64,000 nucleotides of DNA, taken from NCBI RefSeq assembly GCF_004115975.1, contig NZ_SDDZ01000005.1:124001-188000 (forward strand), read 5' to 3'. The translations under genes were made by a program, and so were the position numbers. This stretch comes from Gelidibacter gilvus. Its GTDB lineage: Bacteria > Bacteroidota > Bacteroidia > Flavobacteriales > Flavobacteriaceae. The notes below the pieces were generated by a model. That model ran no database searches. It saw only the letters and a program-made list of their open reading frames with translations, and had not been told where the DNA came from. Below, one piece after another: positions 32,670-41,304 of this stretch; position 1 is the stretch's first letter, and each line of letters opens with the position of its first letter.

Positions 32670-34331
32670 TTATTTCAACTCTAATAGCACCATATCAAAT
32701 TCGGAATCCACTTTAACTTCACCATTTTCAACCACCACATCTTGATTAGAATAGGCATCACGCAATGGCGTACCATGTTCAAACAATCTGCCCACGTTTA
32801 AAGTTTTAGGACCCTTTGGAAGATCTAAACCTATAATGACCAAATCTTCATAATCATCTAAAGTATAGCTTCTATAAAACACATACGGACTTTCGGTGAT
32901 CATTTGATGAACCCCAGCGCCCACGGCAGGATGGTTTTTTCTGAACTGACCCAATTTTTGCCAATGGTTTAAAATCGATTGGGTATTTTCGTCAGATGCC
33001 ATCTGATCCCAGTTCATAAAAGATCTTAAGGTGGCATCACCGACAGTTCCCTCTATAACCAAGGATCTCGCAGATTCATCACCATAATAAATTTGTGACG
33101 TTCCAGGAGCCAATAATAATTTTGTAGCAGTTTCAAACGATTTTTCTCGTTTAGGATCAAAAGGTTCACCATCGTCATGTGACGATAAATAATTTAAGAC
33201 GCCAAAATCTTTCAAGTCACCATCAAGTTTGTTCGTGTATTTATTGAACAGACTTTCATAATCGAGTTTTGCGGCATGATATTTAAATTCAAAATTGATC
33301 AAACTGTTAAACGCATCCTCAAAATAATTAATAGAGGTACCCCCAAGATCATAAGATGTCCCTGTTGAAATGCCATAACCATAAACTTCTCCTACCAAGT
33401 AAAATTCGTTGTCATCCAATACGGCCTCTGGATTGTTGGTTTTCCATTCGTTAAAGGCGAAATCACATGCCGCTCTAAACTCTGTCCAAACAGTTTCCTC
33501 AACGTGCTTTACCGTATCTACGCGATAGCCATCAATTCCAAACTCGGTAATATAATCCGTTAGCCATTTTATGATATAAAAACGTGGTGCTCTGGGATGT
33601 CCAGTACGCTCAAAAAAAGCATCCAACTCGGCAACTTCCTGTTCATAACGCCCTTCGTTTTTCCATTTTTCAACAAGTTGTGGCGGCAAATCAACAGCGT
33701 CATCACTTTCTGTTTTAATATCTGGAAGATTTTTCACCAGCGTACATGAAATGGTCGAATCATAAGATGTATAATCGCAGGTAGGATCTGTACGCACCCA
33801 CTCGTCGGGCCAAACAGGATCCACTGGGGTAACCGGACCTGTATGATTGATTACGGCATCCAGTAAAATCCGAATTCCTCTTTTATGTGCTGCGGCAACC
33901 AAAGCTTTTAAATCTTCCTTAGTCCCGAAATTTGGATCAATAGCCGTCCAATCTTTGGTCCAATATCCATGAAATCCGTAAGTAATGCCCGTGCCTTCAT
34001 CGGTGCCGCCATGGATTTGCTCTACAATAGGCGTCATCCAAATAGCGTTAATACCTAAGTCGGAAAAATACCCGTCCTCTATTTTTTGTGTGATGCCTTT
34101 TAAATCACCTCCTTCAAAACCTCTTAATTTGCCGGTTTCTTTTGTCCGATCAAAATTTACATCATTTGAGGTATCGCCATTATTAAAACGGTCCGTCAGC
34201 AAAAAATATAGGTTGGCACCTTCCCAAATAAAAGGCGCTTCTTTTTTCTCTTTTATTGTCATCAATTTATTCTCTTCTTTACAGCTTAATAAAACGAAGC
34301 TACAAAGAAAACACCATAAAAAATTCCTCAT
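32670..34331 (-). CDS. GH13 alpha-amylase family lipoprotein
   Basis: A 553-residue glycoside hydrolase family 13 enzyme acting on alpha-1,4-glucans. The start MRNFLWCFLCSFVLLSC gives a lipoprotein signal with the lipobox Cys at position 17; an upstream ATG at 34361 would only add an unlike ten-residue extension. Catalytic motifs: LLDAVINHTG (region I), GIDGYRVDTVKHVE (nucleophile Asp), FYLVGEVYGYG (acid Glu) and YLSSHDDGEPF (transition-state Asp). A beta C-terminal domain follows. It begins 3 bp after the stop of the next GH13 gene and probably sits in the outer or inner membrane leaflet facing the periplasm. Confidence 0.93.
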   Translation of the reverse strand: MRNFLWCFLCSFVLLSCKEENKLMTIKEKKEAPFIWEGANLYFLLTDRFNNGDTSNDVNFDRTKETGKLRGFEGGDLKGITQKIEDGYFSDLGINAIWMTPIVEQIHGGTDEGTGITYGFHGYWTKDWTAIDPNFGTKEDLKALVAAAHKRGIRILLDAVINHTGPVTPVDPVWPDEWVRTDPTCDYTSYDSTISCTLVKNLPDIKTESDDAVDLPPQLVEKWKNEGRYEQEVAELDAFFERTGHPRAPRFYIIKWLTDYITEFGIDGYRVDTVKHVEETVWTEFRAACDFAFNEWKTNNPEAVLDDNEFYLVGEVYGYGISTGTSYDLGGTSINYFEDAFNSLINFEFKYHAAKLDYESLFNKYTNKLDGDLKDFGVLNYLSSHDDGEPFDPKREKSFETATKLLLAPGTSQIYYGDESARSLVIEGTVGDATLRSFMNWDQMASDENTQSILNHWQKLGQFRKNHPAVGAGVHQMITESPYVFYRSYTLDDYEDLVIIGLDLPKGPKTLNVGRLFEHGTPLRDAYSNQDVVVENGEVKVDSEFDMVLLELK

Positions 34332-34333
34332 AA

Positions 34334-35755
34334 TTAATTTGTTAAGATTCGATATTCCCAAGGCTTTAAAACAAGCACATTGTCATTCATTTCGATAGGA
34401 TCATTAGTCATATAATCTGTAAAACTTCCTTTTAGAGGCGCAGCAAACGACTGCTCTTTATTTGAAAAATTCCCAACAAAAGTGACGGTGATATTATTTT
34501 TGCTCCGTTGAAATGCCAATACCTTATCGTTTGTAGTTTCCAGATTTTTATAAGATGCTGGATTTTTCCCACCATTTAAAGCAGGGTTTGTATTTTTCAA
34601 CTTTCCGAGTTTTTCAAGCAAAGGCCACATTTTTGCTTTCGTTTTAGGAATGGAATCCTTTTCGAAAAACTTCAATCGGTGGTCCAAATCATACTCCATG
34701 CCTGAATAGATCAACGGCATTCCTGGGATCACGTAACTAAACGCGGTCATTAACGGTGCAGCGCCTTTCATACGTTCATTGATGGTGCCATTCCATGAAT
34801 TTTCGTCGTGGTTGGTTACAAAGTTCATAATAATATCATCTTTTTCGTAGATGGACTCAATTTCCGCCCATCGGTCCTTCCAAGCGTCTAAACCTTTTTC
34901 TCCTTTAGCCATAGCATTCATGGCGTGATGTGTATCCCATCCATAAACCGCATCAAACAAATCATCTTTTGCCAATTCAGGTTCCCAAGCTTCAGCCAAC
35001 ATAAAGATGTCTTTTGTTTCTCTGAGTTGCGGAATCGCCTCTTGCCAAAAATCTGTTGGAACAGAGCCAGCCACATCACATCTAAATCCGTCAACACCTT
35101 CTTCCTTCAACCAATATTGCATGTCGGCAATCATTTCTTTGCGCATCTCTTTATTGTCATAATTCAAATCGGCTACATCCGTCCAATCCGTATCTACGGG
35201 ATGTGTGATGTTGCCATCTTTATCCTTTGTATAATAATCTGGATGACTTTTGATCCATTCATGATCCCAACCTGTGTGGTTTGGCACCCAGTCCAAAATA
35301 ACATAAATGCCATTTTCATGCGCAGTTTTGACCAAATTTCTAAAGTCTTCAAGGGTTCCAAACTCTGGATTGATTTTGGTGAAATCGGATACGGCATAAT
35401 AACTGCCCAGGTATTTTGATTGCTCCGCTTCTGGAAAATCGGAGGCAAATTTACTGTCCTCTCCACCGGTAGCTTTACGTTTGGTTTCGCTGATTGGAAA
35501 AATTGGCATCAACCAAATCACTTTAACGCCCAGTTCTTTTAACTGCGGAATATCTTTTGTGAATTCATCAAAATGTCCCGAAGGCGAGTATTGCCGAATG
35601 TTGGCCTCATAAATAACGGCAGTTTCCAACACGGCATCGCTAATGGGTTGAATTTCCTCCTGAGTCGCTTCTGCAATGATAGCTTCAACTTTCTTTTCCT
35701 CTTTGCAAGCAACAATCAGCATAAAACTGAAGACTGCCAAAATGATTTTTTTCAT
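34334..35755 (-). CDS. GH13 alpha-amylase family lipoprotein
   Basis: A 473-residue GH13 enzyme. The start MKKIILAVFSFMLIVAC (lipobox Cys17) is preferred to the ATG at 35806, which lies in the upstream gene. Motifs: VILDWVPNHTG, VDGFRCDVAGSVP (nucleophile Asp), IFMLAEAWEP (Glu) and FVTNHDENSW (Asp). The C-terminal Ig-like beta domain is short. Substrate may be maltodextrins or cyclodextrins. It follows the GH31 gene with only a few bases and is followed at once by another GH13, so the three are co-transcribed. Confidence 0.93.
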   Translation of the reverse strand: MKKIILAVFSFMLIVACKEEKKVEAIIAEATQEEIQPISDAVLETAVIYEANIRQYSPSGHFDEFTKDIPQLKELGVKVIWLMPIFPISETKRKATGGEDSKFASDFPEAEQSKYLGSYYAVSDFTKINPEFGTLEDFRNLVKTAHENGIYVILDWVPNHTGWDHEWIKSHPDYYTKDKDGNITHPVDTDWTDVADLNYDNKEMRKEMIADMQYWLKEEGVDGFRCDVAGSVPTDFWQEAIPQLRETKDIFMLAEAWEPELAKDDLFDAVYGWDTHHAMNAMAKGEKGLDAWKDRWAEIESIYEKDDIIMNFVTNHDENSWNGTINERMKGAAPLMTAFSYVIPGMPLIYSGMEYDLDHRLKFFEKDSIPKTKAKMWPLLEKLGKLKNTNPALNGGKNPASYKNLETTNDKVLAFQRSKNNITVTFVGNFSNKEQSFAAPLKGSFTDYMTNDPIEMNDNVLVLKPWEYRILTN

Positions 35756-35760
35756 GGTAT

Positions 35761-38142
35761 TTATTTTAATTTGATGTTTAGTTTTAATTCTTTTGAAGTG
35801 TTCCATTTTAAAGGAATAGTTGTGGTTTTTTGATCTTTATTATAAGTGAAGTCCGTTTTTTTACGTCCTATTTTAACCGATTTTGGTTTCACACTTATGT
35901 TTTGTAGGACAAGTTCAATTGACTTAGTTTGCGATTGATAATCCGAACCAATATCAGTTGAAAGTTCAATTTCAATTTCTTTCGCGCTCACTTTTGATGA
36001 AAAGACCATCAGTTCATAGTGTCCTTTCTCATAGGCATCGGCCGTTAATCCATCATCATTATATAGTTGCCCTTCACTTTCCAAAACTGAAGCATCATAA
36101 TAGTAATGCAATTCAAAAGTGTTCCCATCATAGTCCTTGGTACTTTGCATCGGTTTTGCCATAGGAATAAAAGCACCACCACGTACAAAGGTCGGAATCT
36201 GATCTTCGGCAACTTTAACGGTGACTCTTTTTCCACCTTCAAACTTTTCATTAGTATAAAAATCGAACCAATTACCGTTTTTAGGGAAGTAAATTTCCTT
36301 TTCAGTAACTTGAGATTTAAGAATGGGTGCGATTAAAAAATCATCGCCCCAAAAATATTCCGAAGCCTCTGTTTTGAGTGCTTCTGAGTCGTCTTCAAAA
36401 AATAACGGTCGCATTAACGGTGTGCCTTTCTTGTGATTTTGAAAGCTCAAATTATAATTATAAGGCAATAATCTGTAGCGCAATTCGATAGATTTCTTAG
36501 CCATTGCCATCGTTTTAGCATCCCAGAAAACCAGTTCTGCAGGAACTTCTTCCTGAGCATGCGGACGGTAAATAGGCTGGAAAACGCCATATTGCAACCA
36601 ACGTGTATAAAGTTCTGCATCCTGATTGTCGCCCGCAAATCCGCCCAGATCAGAGTGCATGTAGCCCAGACCTTGCATGCCCATTTGCAGCGCAATTTCG
36701 GGTTGACTTTGTAATCCGCCCCAAGTTCTGTTGACATCTCCTGACCATGGGATCATGCCAAAACGCTGAGATCCCGAATATCCTGCACGCATTAAAATAA
36801 ACGGACGTTCGTTGGGAAAATCAGCTTTATAACCTTCTGCAATCAATCCTGCCCAATCGTGCCCGTAAATATTATGGACTTCATCTGCCGTTCCTGTAGC
36901 GTGAAGTAGTTTTGATGGATGGACTTCTGGCTCGCCCAAATCGCCCCAAACTCCCGTCACACCCATTTCAGCAAGACCTTTGTAAATATCCCAAAACCAA
37001 GTTTTTCCTTTCGGATTATAGATATCGATCAATCCGGTATTTCCAAAATAGAAATCGAAAGTGTATGGATTTCCAACAGAATCTTTCGCCATGACATCTT
37101 TATCGACGACTTCTTGCCAACGCTTGGAAGTGGTCAAAATAAAGGGCTCTGTTACCAAAATGGTGTTCACATGGTCAGCTTTTAAATCCTTGATCATTTG
37201 AGTTGGATTTGGGAAGGAATCCTTCAAAAACTCCAGATTTCCCATATGACCTTTAATGTCCTTTCCAAACCAAAAAATATCGATGATCACGGCATCCAAC
37301 GGAATTCTCTCATCTCTAAACTTTTGAACTGTGGCCGCAACTTCTTTTTGGGAATGGTAGCCAAATCGGCTTGAAAAATTCCCCAAGGCCCAACGTGGTG
37401 GCATAGGTTGTTTCCCAGTTAAATCGGTATAATTATCGATCAGATCTGTCCAAGAATCGCCCACAATAACTTGGTAGGTTTTTCTGCCAGAAATGGTTTC
37501 ATAAGTCAGGGTGTTATCTTTTTTACTGTCCAAATCTAAAAATCCGATAGGTGCATTATCAAAATGGACCATGTATTGGTTTGATGACATCATAATTGGC
37601 ATCGTATAGTTCATCAACTCCGAATGGGTTTCGTAACCATAATGCGCACGGTTGTAAAGTTGCAAACGGTGACCGCGACGGTTCATTCCCAAAGCCCTTG
37701 CACCGCCTCCATAGATAATTTCGTCTTTTTCAAGATTAAATTGAATGGTCTCCAAACTGTCGTTTTTGACGTAGCCCATTTTTTCTGAGATGATGGGCTT
37801 GCCACGATAACTATATGAAATTTGAAAAGGCTTTTTTTGGACGGTAACCGAAATTCCAGTGGTTTTCAACTCATAAGAAGCATCGGATTTAAGCAATTCT
37901 GATTTTACATGTTGTGGTTTTAGAACAACCGCGTGTGAGTTTTCATTGAAATTTTCTCCGTTAGGAATAAAAGTGGTTTCAACAATATTCTCACTGTAGG
38001 GCGTGATTTTATAAGCACCATCGTTGACTTTTATTTCCAACACGTTGTTATCGTAAGTAAAGGATTCAAATGTTCGGTTTGGGTTTTGGGAGAAGCCCAG
38101 GAGTGATGCGAATAGGAATATTATTATAATATAATTTTTCAT
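35761..38142 (-). CDS. GH31 alpha-glucosidase/alpha-xylosidase family, secreted
   Basis: A 793-residue GH31 enzyme with a signal peptide (MKNYIIIIFLFASLLGFSQ), so periplasmic. The N-terminal domain is beta-rich. The catalytic barrel includes DIFWFGKDIKGHMGN, the nucleophile block GVWGDLGEPEVHPS (Asp401) and the acid/base region RAGYSGSQRFGMIPWSGD. A C-terminal beta domain carries EGQLYNDDGLTADAYEKG (typical of GH31 domain 5). In a starch locus it most likely acts as alpha-glucosidase on the non-reducing ends of oligosaccharides. Isomaltosidase activity is an alternative. Confidence 0.93.
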   Translation of the reverse strand: MKNYIIIIFLFASLLGFSQNPNRTFESFTYDNNVLEIKVNDGAYKITPYSENIVETTFIPNGENFNENSHAVVLKPQHVKSELLKSDASYELKTTGISVTVQKKPFQISYSYRGKPIISEKMGYVKNDSLETIQFNLEKDEIIYGGGARALGMNRRGHRLQLYNRAHYGYETHSELMNYTMPIMMSSNQYMVHFDNAPIGFLDLDSKKDNTLTYETISGRKTYQVIVGDSWTDLIDNYTDLTGKQPMPPRWALGNFSSRFGYHSQKEVAATVQKFRDERIPLDAVIIDIFWFGKDIKGHMGNLEFLKDSFPNPTQMIKDLKADHVNTILVTEPFILTTSKRWQEVVDKDVMAKDSVGNPYTFDFYFGNTGLIDIYNPKGKTWFWDIYKGLAEMGVTGVWGDLGEPEVHPSKLLHATGTADEVHNIYGHDWAGLIAEGYKADFPNERPFILMRAGYSGSQRFGMIPWSGDVNRTWGGLQSQPEIALQMGMQGLGYMHSDLGGFAGDNQDAELYTRWLQYGVFQPIYRPHAQEEVPAELVFWDAKTMAMAKKSIELRYRLLPYNYNLSFQNHKKGTPLMRPLFFEDDSEALKTEASEYFWGDDFLIAPILKSQVTEKEIYFPKNGNWFDFYTNEKFEGGKRVTVKVAEDQIPTFVRGGAFIPMAKPMQSTKDYDGNTFELHYYYDASVLESEGQLYNDDGLTADAYEKGHYELMVFSSKVSAKEIEIELSTDIGSDYQSQTKSIELVLQNISVKPKSVKIGRKKTDFTYNKDQKTTTIPLKWNTSKELKLNIKLK

Positions 38143-38290
38143 CTGATAAGTTTTTACCCTTCCGCCTGCCTGTCGGCAGACAGGACTTTAATTCCTTTCC
38201 GGGAATTAAAGCCACATTCCCTTCATTTCGACAAGCTCAATGAGCAAGGGAAGGAATTAATTTGCTTGTTTTGACAGGTTAAGATTTTCA

Positions 38291-38323
38291 AGACCTAACA
38301 GGTTTTAAAAACCTGTTAGGTCT
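38291..38323. repeat. Perfect palindrome, AGACCTAACAGG variant
   Basis: Arms AGACCTAACAGGTTTT (38291-38306) and AAAACCTGTTAGGTCT (38308-38323). It differs from 1369-1401 by one base in each arm that keeps the pairing. A smaller stem CCTGTC/GACAGG lies nearby at about 38170-38186. Confidence 0.85.
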
Positions 38324-38332
38324 GATAACGTC

Positions 38333-39313
38333 CTATTCAGTCCTTCTCAACAAAAACGTCAACGGAATATCCAATCGTTTTTGCCATGAGATTTCTGTGT
38401 GTTCTGCGCCTTTAAATTTCAGGTTTTTAAAATTTGATTGGTCATATCCCTTCTCCTTAAAAATCGAGTTGACTCTTTGTGCGTATTTCGGATAGAATTT
38501 ATCCAATGTTTCCGTTCCGTAATCAAAATAAAATCGGTGAGTTTTTGGAGAAGGCAAATTGGCCTTCATATACTCAAAAATGGTATCGGCCAATAAATCG
38601 CCATCATTAGGATTCGTTCCGGGCCAATGGGTTGATAAGCAGGCCGCGGCTCCAAATACTTTTGGATATTCGCAAATGGCGTACATAGAAATCAATCCAC
38701 CCATACTTGATCCTGCAACAAATGTATTGTCTCTATCCGTCAACACCGAATAATTGGCATCTACATAAGGTTTTAACTCATTAACGATAAAGCCCAAATA
38801 GTTATCTGAGGTGACCGTATCAAACTTAAAATTGTCCAACTTGGCTTGTTCAAAAAGAGAATCCCGAACCGATTTTGGCAAGGATTCATAAGGTTTTTGC
38901 GGAAAATACTCACTGTGGCGCAAATCGTTAATATTGAAAGGGGCGACAACAATAAAATCTCTGGTGATGCTGTCTCTCATCAATTGACTGGATGTTTCAT
39001 CCACTTTCCATTCTTGTTTATTCCACGTTATGGTGCTATCAAACAACATTTGCCCATCGTGCATGTACAATACGGCATATTTTTTACTATTGGAATAGCC
39101 TTCTGGCAACCAGATATCAACTTTTCTTGGCGGAATATAATTGGATGGAAAATCATCAATTCGCAACAAGGTGCCTCCGGCAAAATCGCCTTCAATGGTT
39201 TCTGTTTGAACCTTGGATGTGTCTGCTGGCTTAATGATAATTTTCTTTTCTTTTTTAGTTTCACAAGAAAGTGAACTAATGAAAATGACAAGTATGTAAA
39301 TAATTCTTTTCAT
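38333..39313 (-). CDS. Alpha/beta-hydrolase esterase lipoprotein (esterase D/CE1-like)
   Basis: A 326-residue putative esterase with lipoprotein signal MKRIIYILVIFISSLSC (Cys17). The start at 39313 is preferred to 39367, which lies in repeat sequence and lacks the signal. Features: VLYMHDGQMLFDS (oxyanion region), VAGSSMGGLISMYAICEYP (nucleophile Ser), YGTETLDKFYPK (Asp) and KGAEHTEISWQKRL (His). It resembles carbohydrate esterases and siderophore esterases of the esterase D group. Deacylation of substituted glucans is plausible but unproven. It lies inside the starch operon between GH31 and SusA-like GH13. Confidence 0.85.
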   Translation of the reverse strand: MKRIIYILVIFISSLSCETKKEKKIIIKPADTSKVQTETIEGDFAGGTLLRIDDFPSNYIPPRKVDIWLPEGYSNSKKYAVLYMHDGQMLFDSTITWNKQEWKVDETSSQLMRDSITRDFIVVAPFNINDLRHSEYFPQKPYESLPKSVRDSLFEQAKLDNFKFDTVTSDNYLGFIVNELKPYVDANYSVLTDRDNTFVAGSSMGGLISMYAICEYPKVFGAAACLSTHWPGTNPNDGDLLADTIFEYMKANLPSPKTHRFYFDYGTETLDKFYPKYAQRVNSIFKEKGYDQSNFKNLKFKGAEHTEISWQKRLDIPLTFLLRRTE

Positions 39314-39324
39314 CTTTTGTTTTA

Positions 39325-39355
39325 AACCTACAAGGTTTTCAAAACCTTGCAGGTT
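39325..39355 (-). repeat. Near-perfect palindrome, AACCT family, in the leader of the esterase gene
   Basis: Arms AACCTACAAGGTTTT (39325-39339) and AAAACCTTGCAGGTT (39341-39355). The single mismatch is a G-U pair only in the minus-strand transcript. Confidence 0.8.
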
Positions 39356-39413
39356 GTTTTTTAGCAAAACTTAGCGGATTACGAATTGAAATTCGTGAAA
39401 TTTTTAGTAAAAC

Positions 39414-41264
39414 TTAAAACTCAATGATCATCGACGCTTTTCCGTCAATGGTCAAAGTATTTTCCAAAGATATTCTTTCTCCTGACAATATTTCGTTTCC
39501 ATTCGATGTTGGACCTATCATTTCTCCAAAGCGTTTTAAATCTAAAATTTGAACTTCAGGATTGTTATTGATGATCACCATCACTTTATCTTGAGCATTA
39601 TATCTAAAATAAACATAGACATTGTTTTCAGGTACAAAGTGCATGGTTTTACCCGTATGAATGACTGATTTCGATTTTCGCCAGTTAAAAATTTTCTTTG
39701 AAAACTCGAAATACTCGGTTTGTTCTGCAGTTCTTCCTTCGGCGGTAAACGCATTCATAAGATCGCCTTCCCATCCTCCAGGGAAATCACGTCTTATATC
39801 TCCGTCACCTTTTAAATCCTTATTTCCCAACATCCCCAATTCGTCACCGTAATAAACCTGAGGAATCCCTCGGACAGTCGCAATAAGTGTCATGATCATT
39901 TTATAGGTGCTGACATCAGATCCATAAATGTCATTGATCCGATTGGTATCATGATTGCCAGCAAACACAAACATGTTGTTGATATCTGGATATAGAAAAT
40001 CATTGGCAAAGTTTTCATAAGCCCTAATCATCCCTTTATCCCAACCCTGTTCATCTTCTAAAAACATTTTCAGAATGGCGTCGTGAAGGGTAAAATCCAT
40101 AACGGTTGGCAGATGGGAATTGTAATTATCTATGGCTCCTATTTTACTGTCCTTTTGCCAATAAGCCATTTGTGCCTGATTGTGCATCCAAACTTCTCCA
40201 GCGATATTGAAATTAGGATATTCGTCCATAATTGCTTTGGTCCATTTGGCAATACCATCTTTATCATTATATGAATATGTATCTACACGAAATCCGTCCA
40301 GATCAGCAAATTCCACCCACCAAATGGCATTCTGGATCATATAGTTCAACACCAATGGATTTTTCTGATTGATGTCTGGCATGGTAGTATCAAACCAACC
40401 GTTCATACAAGCTTCTTTATCGGCTTCAGAGGCGTTGGAATCAAATTGCGTGGTCATTCTATAACTGCTTCTTTGAAATCCGTTTTCGCCATTTTCCCAA
40501 TAATGGATCCAATCCTTGCTTGGTAAATCCAGAATCATCCAATGCTTACTTCCCCAATGATTGGTCACATAATCCATGAGAAGTTTCATATCGCGCTTGT
40601 GCATTTCTGATGCCAGTCGTTTGTAATCCTCATTGGTTCCAAAGCGCGGATCAATTTTATAATAATCGCTCTGCGCGTAGGTATGATACGAATAAATGGG
40701 CTCATTGTCTTCCAAAAGAGGCGTGCTCCAAATTGCCGTCACACCTAAATCGTCCAAATAATCCAGATGGTTAATGATGCCCTGAATATCGCCACCATGG
40801 CGACCGGAAAGTTCCTCCCGATTCACTTTTTCAAGAGTGTCTTCGGTACTGTCGATATCCGGATTTCCATTGGCAAACCGATCGGGCATAATCAAATAAA
40901 TCAAATCGCTGGAATCGAAGCCTTTTCTTAAGGCTGAATTCTCACGACGCGATTTCAACTCATACGACCTTGTTTCAAGAATTTTATTGTCCTTTGAAAA
41001 TTGAAGTTCATAGGTACCAGGACTTATATTCTTGGTATTGATGGTGACAAACAAATAGTTTGGGTTTTCGGTTTTTTTAATATCGGTAATTTGGATTGTG
41101 TTTGAAAAAGCCACATCATATTGCGCGATATCCTTACCATAAACCATCAATTGAAGTTCTGGATTATGCATTTCCGTCCACCAAAAAGGAGGCTCTATTT
41201 TTTCTACTTGCGAAAAAAGTGTCATGCTTAAAAGTAGTATTAAAATGCTCAATAAATTCTTCAT
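39414..41264 (-). CDS. SusA-like neopullulanase/cyclomaltodextrinase (GH13)
   Basis: A 616-residue GH13 enzyme with a signal peptide (MKNLLSILILLLSMTLFSQ), so periplasmic. Residues about 20-110 form an N-terminal Ig-like cyclomaltodextrinase domain (EPPFWWTEMHNPELQLMVYGKDIAQYDV is diagnostic). The barrel has LIYLIMPDRFANG, LMDYVTNHWG, LDGFRVDTYSYND (nucleophile Asp), FNIAGEVWMHN (Glu) and FAGNHDTNRIND (Asp). A small C-terminal beta domain follows. Corresponds to Bacteroides SusA, which trims imported maltodextrins. Confidence 0.93.
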   Translation of the reverse strand: MKNLLSILILLLSMTLFSQVEKIEPPFWWTEMHNPELQLMVYGKDIAQYDVAFSNTIQITDIKKTENPNYLFVTINTKNISPGTYELQFSKDNKILETRSYELKSRRENSALRKGFDSSDLIYLIMPDRFANGNPDIDSTEDTLEKVNREELSGRHGGDIQGIINHLDYLDDLGVTAIWSTPLLEDNEPIYSYHTYAQSDYYKIDPRFGTNEDYKRLASEMHKRDMKLLMDYVTNHWGSKHWMILDLPSKDWIHYWENGENGFQRSSYRMTTQFDSNASEADKEACMNGWFDTTMPDINQKNPLVLNYMIQNAIWWVEFADLDGFRVDTYSYNDKDGIAKWTKAIMDEYPNFNIAGEVWMHNQAQMAYWQKDSKIGAIDNYNSHLPTVMDFTLHDAILKMFLEDEQGWDKGMIRAYENFANDFLYPDINNMFVFAGNHDTNRINDIYGSDVSTYKMIMTLIATVRGIPQVYYGDELGMLGNKDLKGDGDIRRDFPGGWEGDLMNAFTAEGRTAEQTEYFEFSKKIFNWRKSKSVIHTGKTMHFVPENNVYVYFRYNAQDKVMVIINNNPEVQILDLKRFGEMIGPTSNGNEILSGERISLENTLTIDGKASMIIEF

Positions 41265-41304
41265 TCTATCTCATTTTTGAATTTATAATCAGATAACGAT
41301 CAGC

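Noticed and set aside
33985-34398. Long antisense open frames opposite the GH13 genes and others
   Set aside because: They are shadows of strongly supported enzymes on the opposite strand.
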